Assembly (NCBI GenBank): GCA_937929805.1
Contig: CALFUT010000001.1
Span: forward strand, 124,001 to 188,000
Source: an uncultured Pirellulaceae bacterium
GTDB lineage: Bacteria; Planctomycetota; Planctomycetia; Pirellulales; Pirellulaceae
Direction of reading: 5' to 3'
Length of the DNA stretch: 64,000 nucleotides
A program made the position numbers and the translations under genes. Each line of letters begins with the position of its first letter. The stretch's first letter is position 1. Positions 9,805 through 19,273 of the stretch are shown here, piece after piece. The notes below the pieces were generated by a model. The model searched no databases. It saw only the letters and a program-made list of their open reading frames with translations, and had not been told where the DNA came from.

Positions 9805-10317
9805 CTAGCGGCATCGGCCATGAGCACAATTTGCGGTCGCAGCCGCCCATTGTGCTTTCTTTTGTGCAACAGCCTGTTGAGCACAATTGCCATCAAGACA
9901 GTACTTACTGGCCTGAACCTTATACGCAAGTTTCGACAAACCGGCGCGAGTGAATGGCAACGGAGCGTAATGGCTCGCGCCGCTTTGCCAGACCACGCTT
10001 GTCTTATTCAACGATGCGCCGCTGCCGTAAAATGCTGTGCTGTAATCGTAGTTGTAGTAGTTACGCTTGTGAGGGTACATCATTTCGTGCGGCATCAACG
10101 CTTGGTAGGTGTACCAGCTGTTGCCAACATGAGGCGGCACGTAATGAGGGGCTGGATACATGCCGGCAGTCGACTGACTGGCTCCCGGAGCGGTCGCATA
10201 CTGACTGAACAGATGGTTCGGCAAGTTGCCTTGGCCGTATTGCTGGGCCAAAACTTCTCCTGCATCAAGGACCAAGAATGTGGCGAACGCGAAAACAGAT
10301 AGGGCACGAAGCATCAT
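9805..10317 (-). CDS. Small secreted Tyr-rich protein
   Basis: A 170-residue exported protein from the double-Met start at 10317 (MMLRALSVFAFATFLVLDAG) with a signal peptide ending near VLA-QQYGQ. The mature part is rich in Tyr, His and Pro (YPAPHYVPPHVGNSWYTYQ, RNYYNYDYSTAFYG) and ends in a short basic Cys-containing tail (YCLDGNC ... CAHGRCR). Function unknown; extracellular or envelope location is inferred from the signal peptide. It probably shares a transcript with the secreted protein gene downstream. A long in-frame extension to 10491 is not supported. Confidence 0.68.
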   Translation of the reverse strand: MMLRALSVFAFATFLVLDAGEVLAQQYGQGNLPNHLFSQYATAPGASQSTAGMYPAPHYVPPHVGNSWYTYQALMPHEMMYPHKRNYYNYDYSTAFYGSGASLNKTSVVWQSGASHYAPLPFTRAGLSKLAYKVQASKYCLDGNCAQQAVAQKKAQWAAATANCAHGRCR

Positions 10318-10604
10318 ATTGACTCCTGAAGGAAACTCGATCCCGTCCGCTCTTTCGCAGCGTGATCGTCTGTACAACTGAAACTTTCGGCCACGCAAGG
10401 ATATTCGTGACAGCCAAATCAGCCGCAACGGACAGCAGAATCCAACCTCGGCCCTCACAATCGGGCAATCGTCAAAATCGCCTGTGACCAAAACCGCCTG
10501 ATTGATATACTTTCGCCAGTTTCACTCTGGCTCCGGCGGCACAACGGGCATACCCAGCCTTTTGTCCTCAAACCAGCGGCTTCGCGGCAAAACTTGCCCC
10601 GCCA

Positions 10605-13232
10605 ATGGCTGACCAAAACGGAGCCAATACCGCACAACGAAAACAGCTCAACGAAAACCAAGAAATGGCGAAACGTCGCTCAACCAAGAAGAAATCAGCT
10701 GGCTCCCCCAGAAAATCGACCGCGTCGAACAGCAAACGGTCGCCCAGCAAATCAGCTCGGACGACCAAAAAAGGCACGCGGAAAAAGTCGCAACTTGACC
10801 TTGGGCTCGATGAAGACACCGACGAAATCCAAGCCGTTCCGCTACGCCTTGCCGCGCAAAAGCGATACCTGAACTACAGCCTGTCGGTCATCACCAGCCG
10901 AGCCCTCCCTGATGTGCGCGACGGGCTGAAGCCGGTTCAACGTCGAATCTTGTACACGATGAACCAGCAGAGCCTGACTTACACGGCCAAGTTCCGAAAA
11001 TCGGCGACCGTCGTCGGTCAAGTCATGGGTAACTATCACCCTCATGGTGACAGCAGTATTTATGACGCCATGGTCCGGCTGGCTCAACCGTTCGCCATGA
11101 GAATGCGATTGGTCGACGGCAATGGAAACTTTGGCTCGATCGATGCCGACAACGCAGCCGCCATGCGTTACACCGAGTGCCGGATGACTCGGATCAGCAC
11201 CGAAATGCTGGCCGACCTTGCAACTCGCACCGTCGCGTTCAAAGACAATTACGACGGCCGCTACCAAGAGCCCGTCGTTCTTCCCAGCCGAGTCCCCAAC
11301 TTGTTGGTCAACGGAGCCACCGGAATCGCGGTCGGCATGGCCACCAACATCCCGCCGCACAACTTGAAAGAAGTCTGCAACGCGCTGCTAAAGTTGCTAA
11401 AAGATCCCGAGATCAAAGACTATCAACTGGTCGCCAACGATGCCGTGCATGGCCCTGACTTTCCCACCGGCGGTCAGGTGATCAACACCAAAGAGGAACT
11501 GCGCGACATCTATCGCACCGGCCAAGGCCCGATCAAGCTGCGAGGAACCGGCAAGGTTGTCAAAGGGCCCAAAGGTTCTCGCGTGCTGCGAATCGATTCG
11601 ATTCCTTACAGCGTCGTCAAAGCCACATTGGTCGAACGAATTTCGGAATTGGTTTACAGCAGCAAGCTACCATTGGTCACCGAAGTCAAAGACTTGTCGA
11701 CCTCCAAGGAATTGCAGTCGGGCAAGGCGATCGAGGTCCACGACGACATCTGCATCGACCTGACGCTTAAGAAAGACGCGGACGAAAACAAAGTGCTCGC
11801 GTATCTTTACAAGCACACGCCACTGCAAACCAATTTCAACGTCAATCTGACGTGTCTGGTTCCCACGGAAAACCCCGAGGTTGGTCGTCCGGAGCGTTTG
11901 GGCTTGAAGGAAATCCTGTGGCATTTCTTGCACTTCCGTTTGGAAGTGGTCACCAAACGACTCGAAAACGAACTTGCGGCCCTCGAAAAGCGCCTGCACA
12001 TCCTGCAAGGTTTCGTCACCGTTTTCGACGCTCTGGACATCATCATCAAAATCATTCGCAAGTCGGATGGAAAAGCCGACGCGGCTCAAAAAATCATGAA
12101 ACGGTTCCCGGTCGGTAAGGGTAAAGATGGCTTGGACGCCGAACAAACCGATGCCATTCTGGAACTGAAGCTTTATCGACTTGCTCGTCTAGAAATCAAT
12201 CTGATCTTGGACGAACTGAAGGACAAAGAAAAACGCGCTCGGGCTATTCGCAAGTTGTTAAAAGAGGATGCCGACAGCGCTAACACCAACCAAGCTGGCC
12301 GTTGGAAAATTGTTCGCACGGAAATCGAATCTCTCGTCGCCGACTTCTGTAAAGACACGGCCTCCAAACGGCGAACTGCAATCACGTCCGACGTAGAAGA
12401 CGCCGAGTACACAGCCGAAGATTTCATCGTGGCCGAAGATTGCCACGTTCTGGTGACCAAAGATGGCTGGGTCAAACGCCAACGGCAGATCGCCGACCCC
12501 GCCAAAAGCCGAACTCGTCAGGGCGACAGCGTACTGGCCTGTGTCGCCGGCTCCACCCGAGCCACCATCGGATTCTTCAGTTCGCTTGGTGTCTGCTACA
12601 CCGCTCGCTTGGCTGACATTCCTGCGTCGACCGGTTTTGGCGAACCCGTTCAAAAACTATTCAAGCTGAAAGACGGAGAGAAAATTGTCTCGGTGCTTTC
12701 GTTCGACCAACGCGTCATCGGCAACATCGCCGACCCGAAAGACCCCGACTACTGTCCCGACATCCACGGATTGGCTGCCTCAAGTAACGGTTTCGCGTTC
12801 CGCTTTGGGCTCAGCTCATTCGCCGAACCCTCCACACGCAGCGGTCGCCGCTTCGGTCGCGTTTCCGCCGGGGCCTCCATCGTGGGCGTGTATCCGATCG
12901 ACGCCAACGAAACCATTCTAGCGATCTCGGAAAACTGTCGAGCCATGATCTGCCCAACCGAGGACATCAATTATCTTTCCGGGGCCGGCAAAGGTGTCAC
13001 GCTGATCAAGCTGGCCAAGGATGATCGACTGGTCGGCTTCAAACCGTCAGCCAGTGATCGCGACTTACTGTTGGTCGAAACCAATCGTGGTGCTCAGAAA
13101 ACGATTAGTACCGCCAAGTACAAAACAACTGGTCGCGGCGGCCGAGGCAACGAGATCCAGAAGAACGGCAAAATTGCCAAAATTGTCACGCCACCCATCG
13201 AGTCGCCCGAACCGTTGCCTGAGGAGGCGTGA
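10605..13232 (+). CDS. Type IIA DNA topoisomerase subunit A (GyrA/ParC family)
   Basis: An 875-residue breakage-reunion subunit. After a basic 75-residue N-terminal extension rich in Lys/Ser/Arg, the core begins [18 protein letters not shown]. The catalytic Tyr is Tyr189 ([10 protein letters not shown]), and the quinolone region [19 protein letters not shown] places Ser150 and Asp154 at the positions equivalent to E. coli Ser83/Asp87. A long coiled-coil region and a C-terminal beta-pinwheel (about 590-850) follow. I find no canonical QRRGGKG GyrA box; the nearest is GRGGRGNE near the very end, so whether this is gyrase or topoisomerase IV is open. An internal ATG at 10665 ([10 protein letters not shown]) is an alternative start. 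The partner B subunit is 800 bp downstream. Confidence 0.93.
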   Translation: MADQNGANTAQRKQLNENQEMAKRRSTKKKSAGSPRKSTASNSKRSPSKSARTTKKGTRKKSQLDLGLDEDTDEIQAVPLRLAAQKRYLNYSLSVITSRALPDVRDGLKPVQRRILYTMNQQSLTYTAKFRKSATVVGQVMGNYHPHGDSSIYDAMVRLAQPFAMRMRLVDGNGNFGSIDADNAAAMRYTECRMTRISTEMLADLATRTVAFKDNYDGRYQEPVVLPSRVPNLLVNGATGIAVGMATNIPPHNLKEVCNALLKLLKDPEIKDYQLVANDAVHGPDFPTGGQVINTKEELRDIYRTGQGPIKLRGTGKVVKGPKGSRVLRIDSIPYSVVKATLVERISELVYSSKLPLVTEVKDLSTSKELQSGKAIEVHDDICIDLTLKKDADENKVLAYLYKHTPLQTNFNVNLTCLVPTENPEVGRPERLGLKEILWHFLHFRLEVVTKRLENELAALEKRLHILQGFVTVFDALDIIIKIIRKSDGKADAAQKIMKRFPVGKGKDGLDAEQTDAILELKLYRLARLEINLILDELKDKEKRARAIRKLLKEDADSANTNQAGRWKIVRTEIESLVADFCKDTASKRRTAITSDVEDAEYTAEDFIVAEDCHVLVTKDGWVKRQRQIADPAKSRTRQGDSVLACVAGSTRATIGFFSSLGVCYTARLADIPASTGFGEPVQKLFKLKDGEKIVSVLSFDQRVIGNIADPKDPDYCPDIHGLAASSNGFAFRFGLSSFAEPSTRSGRRFGRVSAGASIVGVYPIDANETILAISENCRAMICPTEDINYLSGAGKGVTLIKLAKDDRLVGFKPSASDRDLLLVETNRGAQKTISTAKYKTTGRGGRGNEIQKNGKIAKIVTPPIESPEPLPEEA

Positions 13233-13367
13233 CAAATCCAGCCATCCAGAGGCTCAGGCAAGTGGCAGCATGGAACCCATCAAGAGTTAGCGAGATTATA
13301 TTGAGTTTCCAACATCCTTAAGGGTACCTTTAAACTTGCCATCTGCTTCAACTGCTAAAATGAACAC

Positions 13368-13955
13368 ATGATCAAATTTCAATACACTGGCGATGAACTC
13401 TACGCACGAATGGAGCGAGCTGTGGAAAAAGTAACGCAACGTCTAAGAAAAACGGTTGAAGTTATCGAAGGGGCCGAGATCCCTTATGCGGTCATTGGTG
13501 GCCATGCTGTCCGGGCGTGGGTGGCACAGGTCGACGAAGCCGCTGTTCGCAACACGCGCGATGTAGACATTTTGATTCGGCCAGCTGATTTGCCAGCACT
13601 GATTGAAGCGATGACATCGGCCGGCTTTCACCACCGACAAACCGCTGGCCTAGATATGTTTGTCGAGGAACCCAACGCGTCGGCTCGCGATGGCGTCCAT
13701 GTTTTATTGTGCGGCAAAATCGAGCGTTCAGGGGAACCGAATCCGGACGTTGAACCAAACACTCGGACTGACAACTTTCGCACGGTGGAACTACCCACCT
13801 TGGTACGCATGAAGCTAAACGCGTTTCGTGATAAAGATCGCGTTCATCTGCGAGACATGATTTCGCTGGGCATGATCGATGAAAGTTGGCCCTCGAAGTA
13901 TCCCGAAAAATTAAAACAGCGGCTGCAGGAATTGTTAGATGACCCTGATGGTTAG
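13368..13955 (+). CDS. Nucleotidyltransferase-fold protein (AbiEii/MNT-like)
   Basis: A 195-residue cytoplasmic protein with a minimal nucleotidyltransferase signature: IPYAVIGGHAVRAW followed by RNTRDVDILI (the GG and the D-x-D metal site) and a helix LIEAMTSAGF. The C-terminal half has TVELPTLVRMKLNAFRDKDRVHLRDM, typical of AbiEii/DUF6036-like proteins, some of which are toxins that modify tRNA or protein. No adjacent antitoxin gene is visible in the flanking 135 and 87 bp. It sits between the topoisomerase A and B genes in the same orientation, possibly co-transcribed. Substrate not assigned. Confidence 0.75.
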   Translation: MIKFQYTGDELYARMERAVEKVTQRLRKTVEVIEGAEIPYAVIGGHAVRAWVAQVDEAAVRNTRDVDILIRPADLPALIEAMTSAGFHHRQTAGLDMFVEEPNASARDGVHVLLCGKIERSGEPNPDVEPNTRTDNFRTVELPTLVRMKLNAFRDKDRVHLRDMISLGMIDESWPSKYPEKLKQRLQELLDDPDG

Positions 13956-14042
13956 CCATGGCATCTTACGCGCCGTCGGTTTTCGACCGCGTCACGTAAA
14001 CAGTTTCTTACTCGCCCCTTAGTTTCAATTCCGCATTCGAAA

Positions 14043-15953
14043 ATGGCTGTTACAAAATCCTACGGCGCTAAAGACATCGTTGCCCTTGAGGGCCTAGACC
14101 CGGTTCGAAAACGTCCCGGCATGTACATCGGCGGCGTTGGCATGGCGGGCTTGCACCACTTGGTCTGGGAAATCGTCGACAACAGTGTGGACGAAGCGAT
14201 GAACGGTCACGCGACCGAAATCACCGTCCAGCTTCATAAAGACGGCCACACCGTCACCGTGTCCGACAACGGTCGAGGCATCCCGGTCGACAAACACCCA
14301 AAAACGAAAAAGCCGGCATTAGAAATGGTGCTGACGATCCTGCACGCGGGTGGAAAATTCGAAGGCACGAACTACAAAACCGCTGGCGGCCTGCACGGTG
14401 TCGGTGCTTCGGTGGTCAACGCGTTGTCAAAGAAATTGGTCGCCGTCGTCCGTCGCGACGGAGCCCAATACCGGATGGAGTTCTCCAAAGGGATCGCTAA
14501 ATCAAAGCTACAAAAGCTGAAAGGGAAAATCCGAGGCACCGGCACCTCGATCACGTTTACTCCCGACCCAACGATCTTCCCAAAAACTAATTTCAATCCG
14601 GACACCATTCGAGCCCGCTTGGAAATTGCCAGCTTCCTCCATCGAGGCGTCAAGGTCACGTTCCAAGACGACGTCAACGGCAAGAAAGAAACGTTCCTCC
14701 ATGAGGAAGGCTTGGTCGACTTCCTTAAAAAGGTCATGAAGGACCGCAACGCTCGTCCCATTCACGACGCACCGTTTACCGAAGCTTGGGACGAAAAAGA
14801 ACGAGTCGAAATCGCACTCCAATGGACCGAAGCGACCGACGAACACGTCCGCAGCTACGTCAATGGAATCCCGACCGCCAACGGGGGAACCCACGAAAAC
14901 GGGTTTCGTGGCGGCCTGATCAAAGCAGTCCGCAACTATTTTGAAACGCACAACTTGATCCCGCGCGGGGTGAAAATCACGGCAGAAGACATCCGCGAAG
15001 GAATGGTTGCGATTGTCTCGGTCTTTATCTCCGACCCAGAGTTTCAAGGCCAGACCAAGGATCGCCTGAACAACGCCTACGTTCAAGGCGCGGTGGAGGG
15101 AACATTCCGCCCTGCCCTTGAACAATGGATGAACAACAATCGTAGCGTCGCCGACACCATCGTCGCCCGCATCATCGCCGCCGCCCGAGCCCGAGCCGCA
15201 TCCCGTGCGGCGTCGGCTGCCGTGTCGCGCAAGACTGGCGGAAAACGTTCGATGCTGCCGGGTAAACTGAGCGATTGCTTGAATAGTGGTCGAGGCAACA
15301 GCGAGCTTTTCATTGTCGAAGGTGACTCGGCGGGCGGAAGTGCCAAACAAGGACGCAACCGAAACTACCAAGCGATTCTGCCATTGCGTGGAAAGGTGCT
15401 CAACACCGAAAGCGCGACACTCAAGAAGATCATGGACAACAAGGAAATCCAAGATTTGGTCACCGCGATCGGATGCGGCATTGGTCCGAAGCTGAACGTC
15501 GCCCACATTCGCTACGACCGGATCATTCTGCTGGCGGATGCAGATTCCGATGGTCACCATATCACGACATTGCTGCTGACCTTTTTCTATCGTCACATGC
15601 CACAACTGATTGCCGACGGACGAATCTTCATCGCGCTGCCGCCGCTATACCGGATCGACATCGGTAAAGAAACCCATTGGGCAGCTGACGACGATGATCG
15701 CATTCGTATCTTGGCCGAGCACACCGGTCGAGCCAACCCGGAGATCATGCGATTCAAGGGATTGGGCGAGATGATGCCAAAAGTTCTATGGGAGACGACG
15801 CTCAACCCCGCCACGCGCCGTTTGCTACGAGTCGAAATCGACGACCAGCTGGAAACCGACCGCGTCATCAGCGACCTAATGGGCCGCGACGCCAGCGCCC
15901 GCTTCCGCTTCATCATGGACCGCGCCGAGGATGCTGAAGAAATTGATGTTTGA
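14043..15953 (+). CDS. Type IIA DNA topoisomerase subunit B (GyrB/ParE family)
   Basis: A 636-residue ATPase subunit that works with the A subunit upstream. The GHKL ATPase domain shows GLDPVRKRPGMYIG, EIVDNSVDEAMNG (the Mg-binding Asn), SDNGRGIPV and GGLHGVGASVVNALS; the transducer domain carries the QTKDRLNN loop; the TOPRIM domain shows IVEGDSAGGSAKQGR, PLRGKVLN and LADADSDGHHI. It ends shortly after RFRFIMDRAED. The TOPRIM linker is unusually Ala/Arg-rich (residues about 380-395). Length fits both GyrB and ParE without the enterobacterial GyrB insertion. The gene order A-NTase-B is not the usual B-A order. Confidence 0.94.
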   Translation: MAVTKSYGAKDIVALEGLDPVRKRPGMYIGGVGMAGLHHLVWEIVDNSVDEAMNGHATEITVQLHKDGHTVTVSDNGRGIPVDKHPKTKKPALEMVLTILHAGGKFEGTNYKTAGGLHGVGASVVNALSKKLVAVVRRDGAQYRMEFSKGIAKSKLQKLKGKIRGTGTSITFTPDPTIFPKTNFNPDTIRARLEIASFLHRGVKVTFQDDVNGKKETFLHEEGLVDFLKKVMKDRNARPIHDAPFTEAWDEKERVEIALQWTEATDEHVRSYVNGIPTANGGTHENGFRGGLIKAVRNYFETHNLIPRGVKITAEDIREGMVAIVSVFISDPEFQGQTKDRLNNAYVQGAVEGTFRPALEQWMNNNRSVADTIVARIIAAARARAASRAASAAVSRKTGGKRSMLPGKLSDCLNSGRGNSELFIVEGDSAGGSAKQGRNRNYQAILPLRGKVLNTESATLKKIMDNKEIQDLVTAIGCGIGPKLNVAHIRYDRIILLADADSDGHHITTLLLTFFYRHMPQLIADGRIFIALPPLYRIDIGKETHWAADDDDRIRILAEHTGRANPEIMRFKGLGEMMPKVLWETTLNPATRRLLRVEIDDQLETDRVISDLMGRDASARFRFIMDRAEDAEEIDV

Positions 15954-15999
15954 TGGCCTTACATGGCTCGCAAGCTACCATGGCAAGCTCTCAAAGGAT

Positions 16000-16065
16000 T
16001 AGCCACAGATCCACACAGATTTCGTGCGCGCCGTATCCGTGAAGATCTCTGAAAATCCGTGGCTA
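16000..16065. repeat. Dispersed palindromic repeat, ATCCGTGGCTA family, copy A
   Basis: Termini TAGCCACAGAT and ATCCGTGGCTA are inverted copies with one mismatch. Its right half (16035-16066) matches 18094-18125 at 30 of 32 positions by eye, so this is one copy of a two-member family in the window. It lies between the topoisomerase B gene and the sigma-kinase gene. Confidence 0.75.
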
Positions 16066-16131
16066 GGAACTTGCGCGTTAGACAATGGTCGATCTGTCTC
16101 TTCGCTGCTGAATCAACGTACTTGGCTGAGG

Positions 16132-17598
16132 CTACGTCGAGCTAACGCCGTCAAGGATTGATGTCAGCTGCGCGACCGATTTTGGGCGATCTGAAATTGC
16201 CTTCCGCAAAGCGGAAACCGCAACGTCGCGTATTGCTTTCTCCGCAGCAGAAGTTGCGGGGAGCGACTCAGCGTCAGGCTCATCAGCACTGATGGTATCG
16301 GCTATGGATGCGGCTAGGTTTCCTTTGTCATGCGGGGATCGATTCGCCAAGTACCAATACGCGAGACCCCCGATTGCGTAAACGTCCGTTGCCGCACCAA
16401 CGCAACCAAATGCTTCTGAGATTTGTTCGGGAGCTGCGAAACCTAGCGTGCCGCCCAAGACGGGAGCTGTCGTGTCGGCATCACCCCACGTGGTTCCGCC
16501 GACGCATCTTGAGAATCCAAAGTCCGTAATGAAAACTCGATCTGAGCGATCAATCAAGATGTTTGAAGGGGTTAGGTCCCCATGCGTGATTCCTTCACGG
16601 TGCACGCGTTCAAGTGCATCACAGATAGTCTGCAGGTATCTGACGAAAATCTTACTTGAAACATCTTGAATCTCCACAAGCGAGCGTCCGTCGATCCAAT
16701 CCATCAACACATAGGGACCACCTTGCGGTGACTCGCCCCAGCCAAGATATCGAATGATGGAAGGATGTTGAATTTTCACCGACTGTTCAATTTCACGAAG
16801 AAACGTTTGCTTCGCATCTGCATCCTGCCAGAACGCTTTCCGTAGAAACTTGACAGCCACCGTTTCGTTGACTGCCGATTGCATTGACGCTCGGTAAACC
16901 TTGCCGAATCCTCCCGCGCCAATCAATTGACCAAGGACGAATTGGTTGTAACCCACTTGTGGCAATAAATCCGAAACGAATTCGGTTTTGATCGGATCAA
17001 CAGAAGGCCTAAGCATCTCGTAAAGCCGGGCCTGCCGTCTCCTAACCGTCCTTTCGTCAACACCGGTGCGAGTTGCTATCTCCGCTTGCGTTTCGCAACA
17101 CAATAAACCTTCCATTACAGAACGCAATTCGGGCGAAAGTCTATCCTCTAACTCAGAGATCAATTCGCCCAGCATCTCGGTTGCTTCGCACTCAGGGCTC
17201 TCCACCGCGTTGTGAATCGCTTCATCAAAAGAGATATCTCGAACGTTGCCGCCTCGCTTTAGCGCCCCGCTTCTCTCGATTGAACGAAGCATCTTTCGCT
17301 TCGCAATCGTCGCCAGCAGATGCCACAACGAGACGGACTGGCTGAATTGAATTCGGCTTCTCCTAGCCGCTGTGAAAAAACTGCCTAGTGCTGACTGGAC
17401 AACGTCTTCCGGGGCGATACTTCCTCGAAATTTGTCGCTCAACCTCGACGCCACCAAGGCAACCATCCGCAGCGAGTAGCGATCGACAATGCAGGCAGCG
17501 GATTGTTCGTCGCCCGATTTCCATCTGTCAACCAGCTCGCTGTCCGAGAGATCCTCTAGATTTTTGAAAGAATTCGAGTTTTGTCTGTCCGGTTCCAA
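16132..17598 (-). CDS. ECF sigma factor fused to a Ser/Thr protein kinase
   Basis: One uninterrupted 488-residue chain with two modules. Residues about 18-110 are sigma region 2 (LSDSELVDRWKSGDEQ, IAPEDVVQSALGSFF) and 143-197 are region 4 with a helix-turn-helix (QAEIATRTGVDERTVRRRQ). Residues about 218-487 are a Hanks-type kinase: glycine loop LIGAGGFGKVYRA, Lys250 in VAVKF, catalytic THGDLTPSNIL (Asp341, Asn346, Gly instead of Arg before Asp), ITDFGFS (359-361), FAAPEQIS and ATDVYAIGG. No membrane or sensor segment. The start is a TTG at 17598; no upstream ATG is in frame. Expected role: transcription initiation controlled by its own kinase. Divergent from the ferredoxin gene. Confidence 0.92.
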   Translation of the reverse strand: MEPDRQNSNSFKNLEDLSDSELVDRWKSGDEQSAACIVDRYSLRMVALVASRLSDKFRGSIAPEDVVQSALGSFFTAARRSRIQFSQSVSLWHLLATIAKRKMLRSIERSGALKRGGNVRDISFDEAIHNAVESPECEATEMLGELISELEDRLSPELRSVMEGLLCCETQAEIATRTGVDERTVRRRQARLYEMLRPSVDPIKTEFVSDLLPQVGYNQFVLGQLIGAGGFGKVYRASMQSAVNETVAVKFLRKAFWQDADAKQTFLREIEQSVKIQHPSIIRYLGWGESPQGGPYVLMDWIDGRSLVEIQDVSSKIFVRYLQTICDALERVHREGITHGDLTPSNILIDRSDRVFITDFGFSRCVGGTTWGDADTTAPVLGGTLGFAAPEQISEAFGCVGAATDVYAIGGLAYWYLANRSPHDKGNLAASIADTISADEPDAESLPATSAAEKAIRDVAVSALRKAISDRPKSVAQLTSILDGVSST

Positions 17599-17655
17599 GA
17601 GTCGTTTCTCACTAGCAGTATGACAACGTCTTAGTTTAACTATGGAGAAGATGAT

Positions 17656-17922
17656 ATGACGATGGTTGTGACTCAGCCATGCTTTGGCTGCAAGGATAAA
17701 TCATGTTTGCCCGTTTGCCCAATGGATTGCTTTTACGAAGATGAGAACATGCTCTACATTCACCCAGACGACTGCATTGACTGCGAAGCCTGCGTCTCAG
17801 AGTGCCCCGTCGAAGCAATTTTTCATGAAGACGACGTGCCTGAAGAGTGGCAGCATTACATCGAGCTCAATGCGACGAAAGTGAAGGTGTGTGCTCCGGC
17901 GTCAGAGAAAACGGCTGATTAG
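17656..17922 (+). CDS. fdxA: Ferredoxin, 7Fe type
   Basis: An 88-residue electron carrier with a 3Fe-4S and a 4Fe-4S cluster. The Cys pattern is that of FdxA: CFGCKDKSCLPVCP (Cys9, Cys17, Cys21, with an extra Cys12) and CIDCEACVSECP, separated by the conserved MDCFYEDENMLYIHPDD. GGAG at 17644-17647 sits eight bases before the ATG. It is transcribed divergently from the sigma-kinase fusion with only about 57 bp between the two starts, so their promoters must overlap. Confidence 0.93.
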   Translation: MTMVVTQPCFGCKDKSCLPVCPMDCFYEDENMLYIHPDDCIDCEACVSECPVEAIFHEDDVPEEWQHYIELNATKVKVCAPASEKTAD

Positions 17923-18049
17923 CCGAAGGCTATGCGCCAACGATGTTGGACAGAGTTTAGTATGACAACCCAAGCTTTCACGTCCATTTGGCAAATCGCT
18001 ATGTTTCATTGTATGGATCGCACGCTTTTATTTTTCTGCCGTAGAGTTA

Positions 18050-18124
18050 CGGCCACGGATTCGCGCGGATTGACACGGATACATACGCACCAAATCCGTG
18101 TCGATCTCTGAAAATCCGTGGCTA
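18050..18124. repeat. Dispersed palindromic repeat, ATCCGTGGCTA family, copy B
   Basis: Termini CGGCCACGGAT and ATCCGTGGCTA are near-inverted copies, and an exact inner inverted pair GACACGGAT (18072-18080) / ATCCGTGTC (18094-18102) lies inside. The right half is shared with the copy at 16000-16065. It fills part of the roughly 290 bp between the ferredoxin and HAD genes, which holds no other feature I recognise. Confidence 0.78.
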
Positions 18125-18208
18125 GAAAATCTTCCTCGCACGGTGGCCTGAAAACTTTACGCACTGAGGCTCAGAAATTCAAAACACTTTCCACACCAAG
18201 AACGGTGA

Positions 18209-18871
18209 TCAGCAAAACCACTCAGCAAGTTCTGAAAGATGATTCACCACGCGCATCGATTCGATACCCGGATGCTGTTGAAGCTCGTTAGGCAACTCGG
18301 CCGGACCACCCGGTGCAAAGTAAAACACTTGCATGCCCGCGCGTGCCGCAGCTTCCAGCCCAGCCAATGAATCCTCGACGACTGCACAATGCTCAGGCGC
18401 GACACCGGCTTGGGCTGCCGGTTGCATGAATAAGTCAGGATCGGGTTTCCAAATCTCCCGATCGTAAGCGCTGAAGACAAGCTCTTCGGGAAAGAATTTC
18501 CGCAAGCCGCTGACTCGTAAGTTGATGGAAATTTTCTCACGAGGCGCGTTCGATGCCAGGAACATTGGTCGGGTGATCTTCTCCAACAATTCGACCGCGC
18601 CGTCGATCGGTTGAAGGTTCTGTTCCAACGCAATCGCCTGACGTTCACGAAAGGTTGAGACAAAGTTCTCCGGCATCGCTTGCCCTGACTGAGCCGCCAA
18701 GTGTTCGCCGATGCACGCAATGTTGCGCCCGGCAAACAAGTCCAGACAGTCGTGCTGACTAAGCGACACGCCCATTTCGGCAGCCAGCCCGATGATCACA
18801 TCATTGGTGATCGGTTCGCTATCAACCAACGTCCCGTCACAATCAAAAATAATCGCTTTGATGTCGCTCAT
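18209..18871 (-). CDS. HAD-superfamily hydrolase (phosphatase / phosphomutase-like)
   Basis: A 220-residue cytoplasmic HAD protein. Motif I is IIFDCDGTLVDSEP (nucleophile Asp10, acid Asp12), motif II is MFLASNAPREK, motif III the Lys in EIWKPDPDLF and motif IV VVEDSLAGLEAARAGM. The helical cap after motif I groups it with phosphoglycolate phosphatase, beta-phosphoglucomutase and sugar-phosphate phosphatases; the substrate cannot be told by eye. The ATG at 18871 begins right at the domain; the open frame extends a further 72 codons upstream without homology-like content. Confidence 0.88.
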   Translation of the reverse strand: MSDIKAIIFDCDGTLVDSEPITNDVIIGLAAEMGVSLSQHDCLDLFAGRNIACIGEHLAAQSGQAMPENFVSTFRERQAIALEQNLQPIDGAVELLEKITRPMFLASNAPREKISINLRVSGLRKFFPEELVFSAYDREIWKPDPDLFMQPAAQAGVAPEHCAVVEDSLAGLEAAARAGMQVFYFAPGGPAELPNELQQHPGIESMRVVNHLSELAEWFC

Positions 18872-19273
18872 GCTTTTTGTCGGTTGTCTGTCTTCGTGAA
18901 CACAAAACTTGGCCAGCTTCGGGTATGCATTTTGACAATTCTTCCAAAACTTGAGCATCCCTTCAAAAATTAGAATCCATGTGGCACGCTCCCGCCATGC
19001 GTAATCCAAAATTGCTCTCTCGCGACAAAGAGGGGGCGAAGTCTCCACGACGGGCGGCGACGTTTGGCCAATTTTCATCCCTCCCAATAAAGGCGCGTCT
19101 TGATTGCCGTACCGTCGAAAGATCCGATTATTTCGGCTACGATTTCAGGCCGAACCCTACTTCGTTACGGACCGGTAAAACAGGAATACGATCGAGACTT
19201 GCTGCGAGAATGCTCGTTCGAAGCGCAATCGTTTTCTTGGCGATGACAATTTTTCAACTGATTGGTTCAGCTC
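18872..19273. other. Divergent intergenic region
   Basis: About 400 bp between the HAD gene and the secreted protein gene. I see no repeat, RNA gene or clear promoter box; the open frames here are upstream extensions of the flanking genes. Confidence 0.4.

Noticed and set aside
13233-13367. Antitoxin partner for the nucleotidyltransferase gene
   Set aside because: No open frame long enough or with a start signal on the plus strand before the NTase gene.
18872-19087. 72-codon N-terminal extension of the HAD gene
   Set aside because: The HAD motif I begins right after the ATG at 18871, and the upstream part is not HAD-like.
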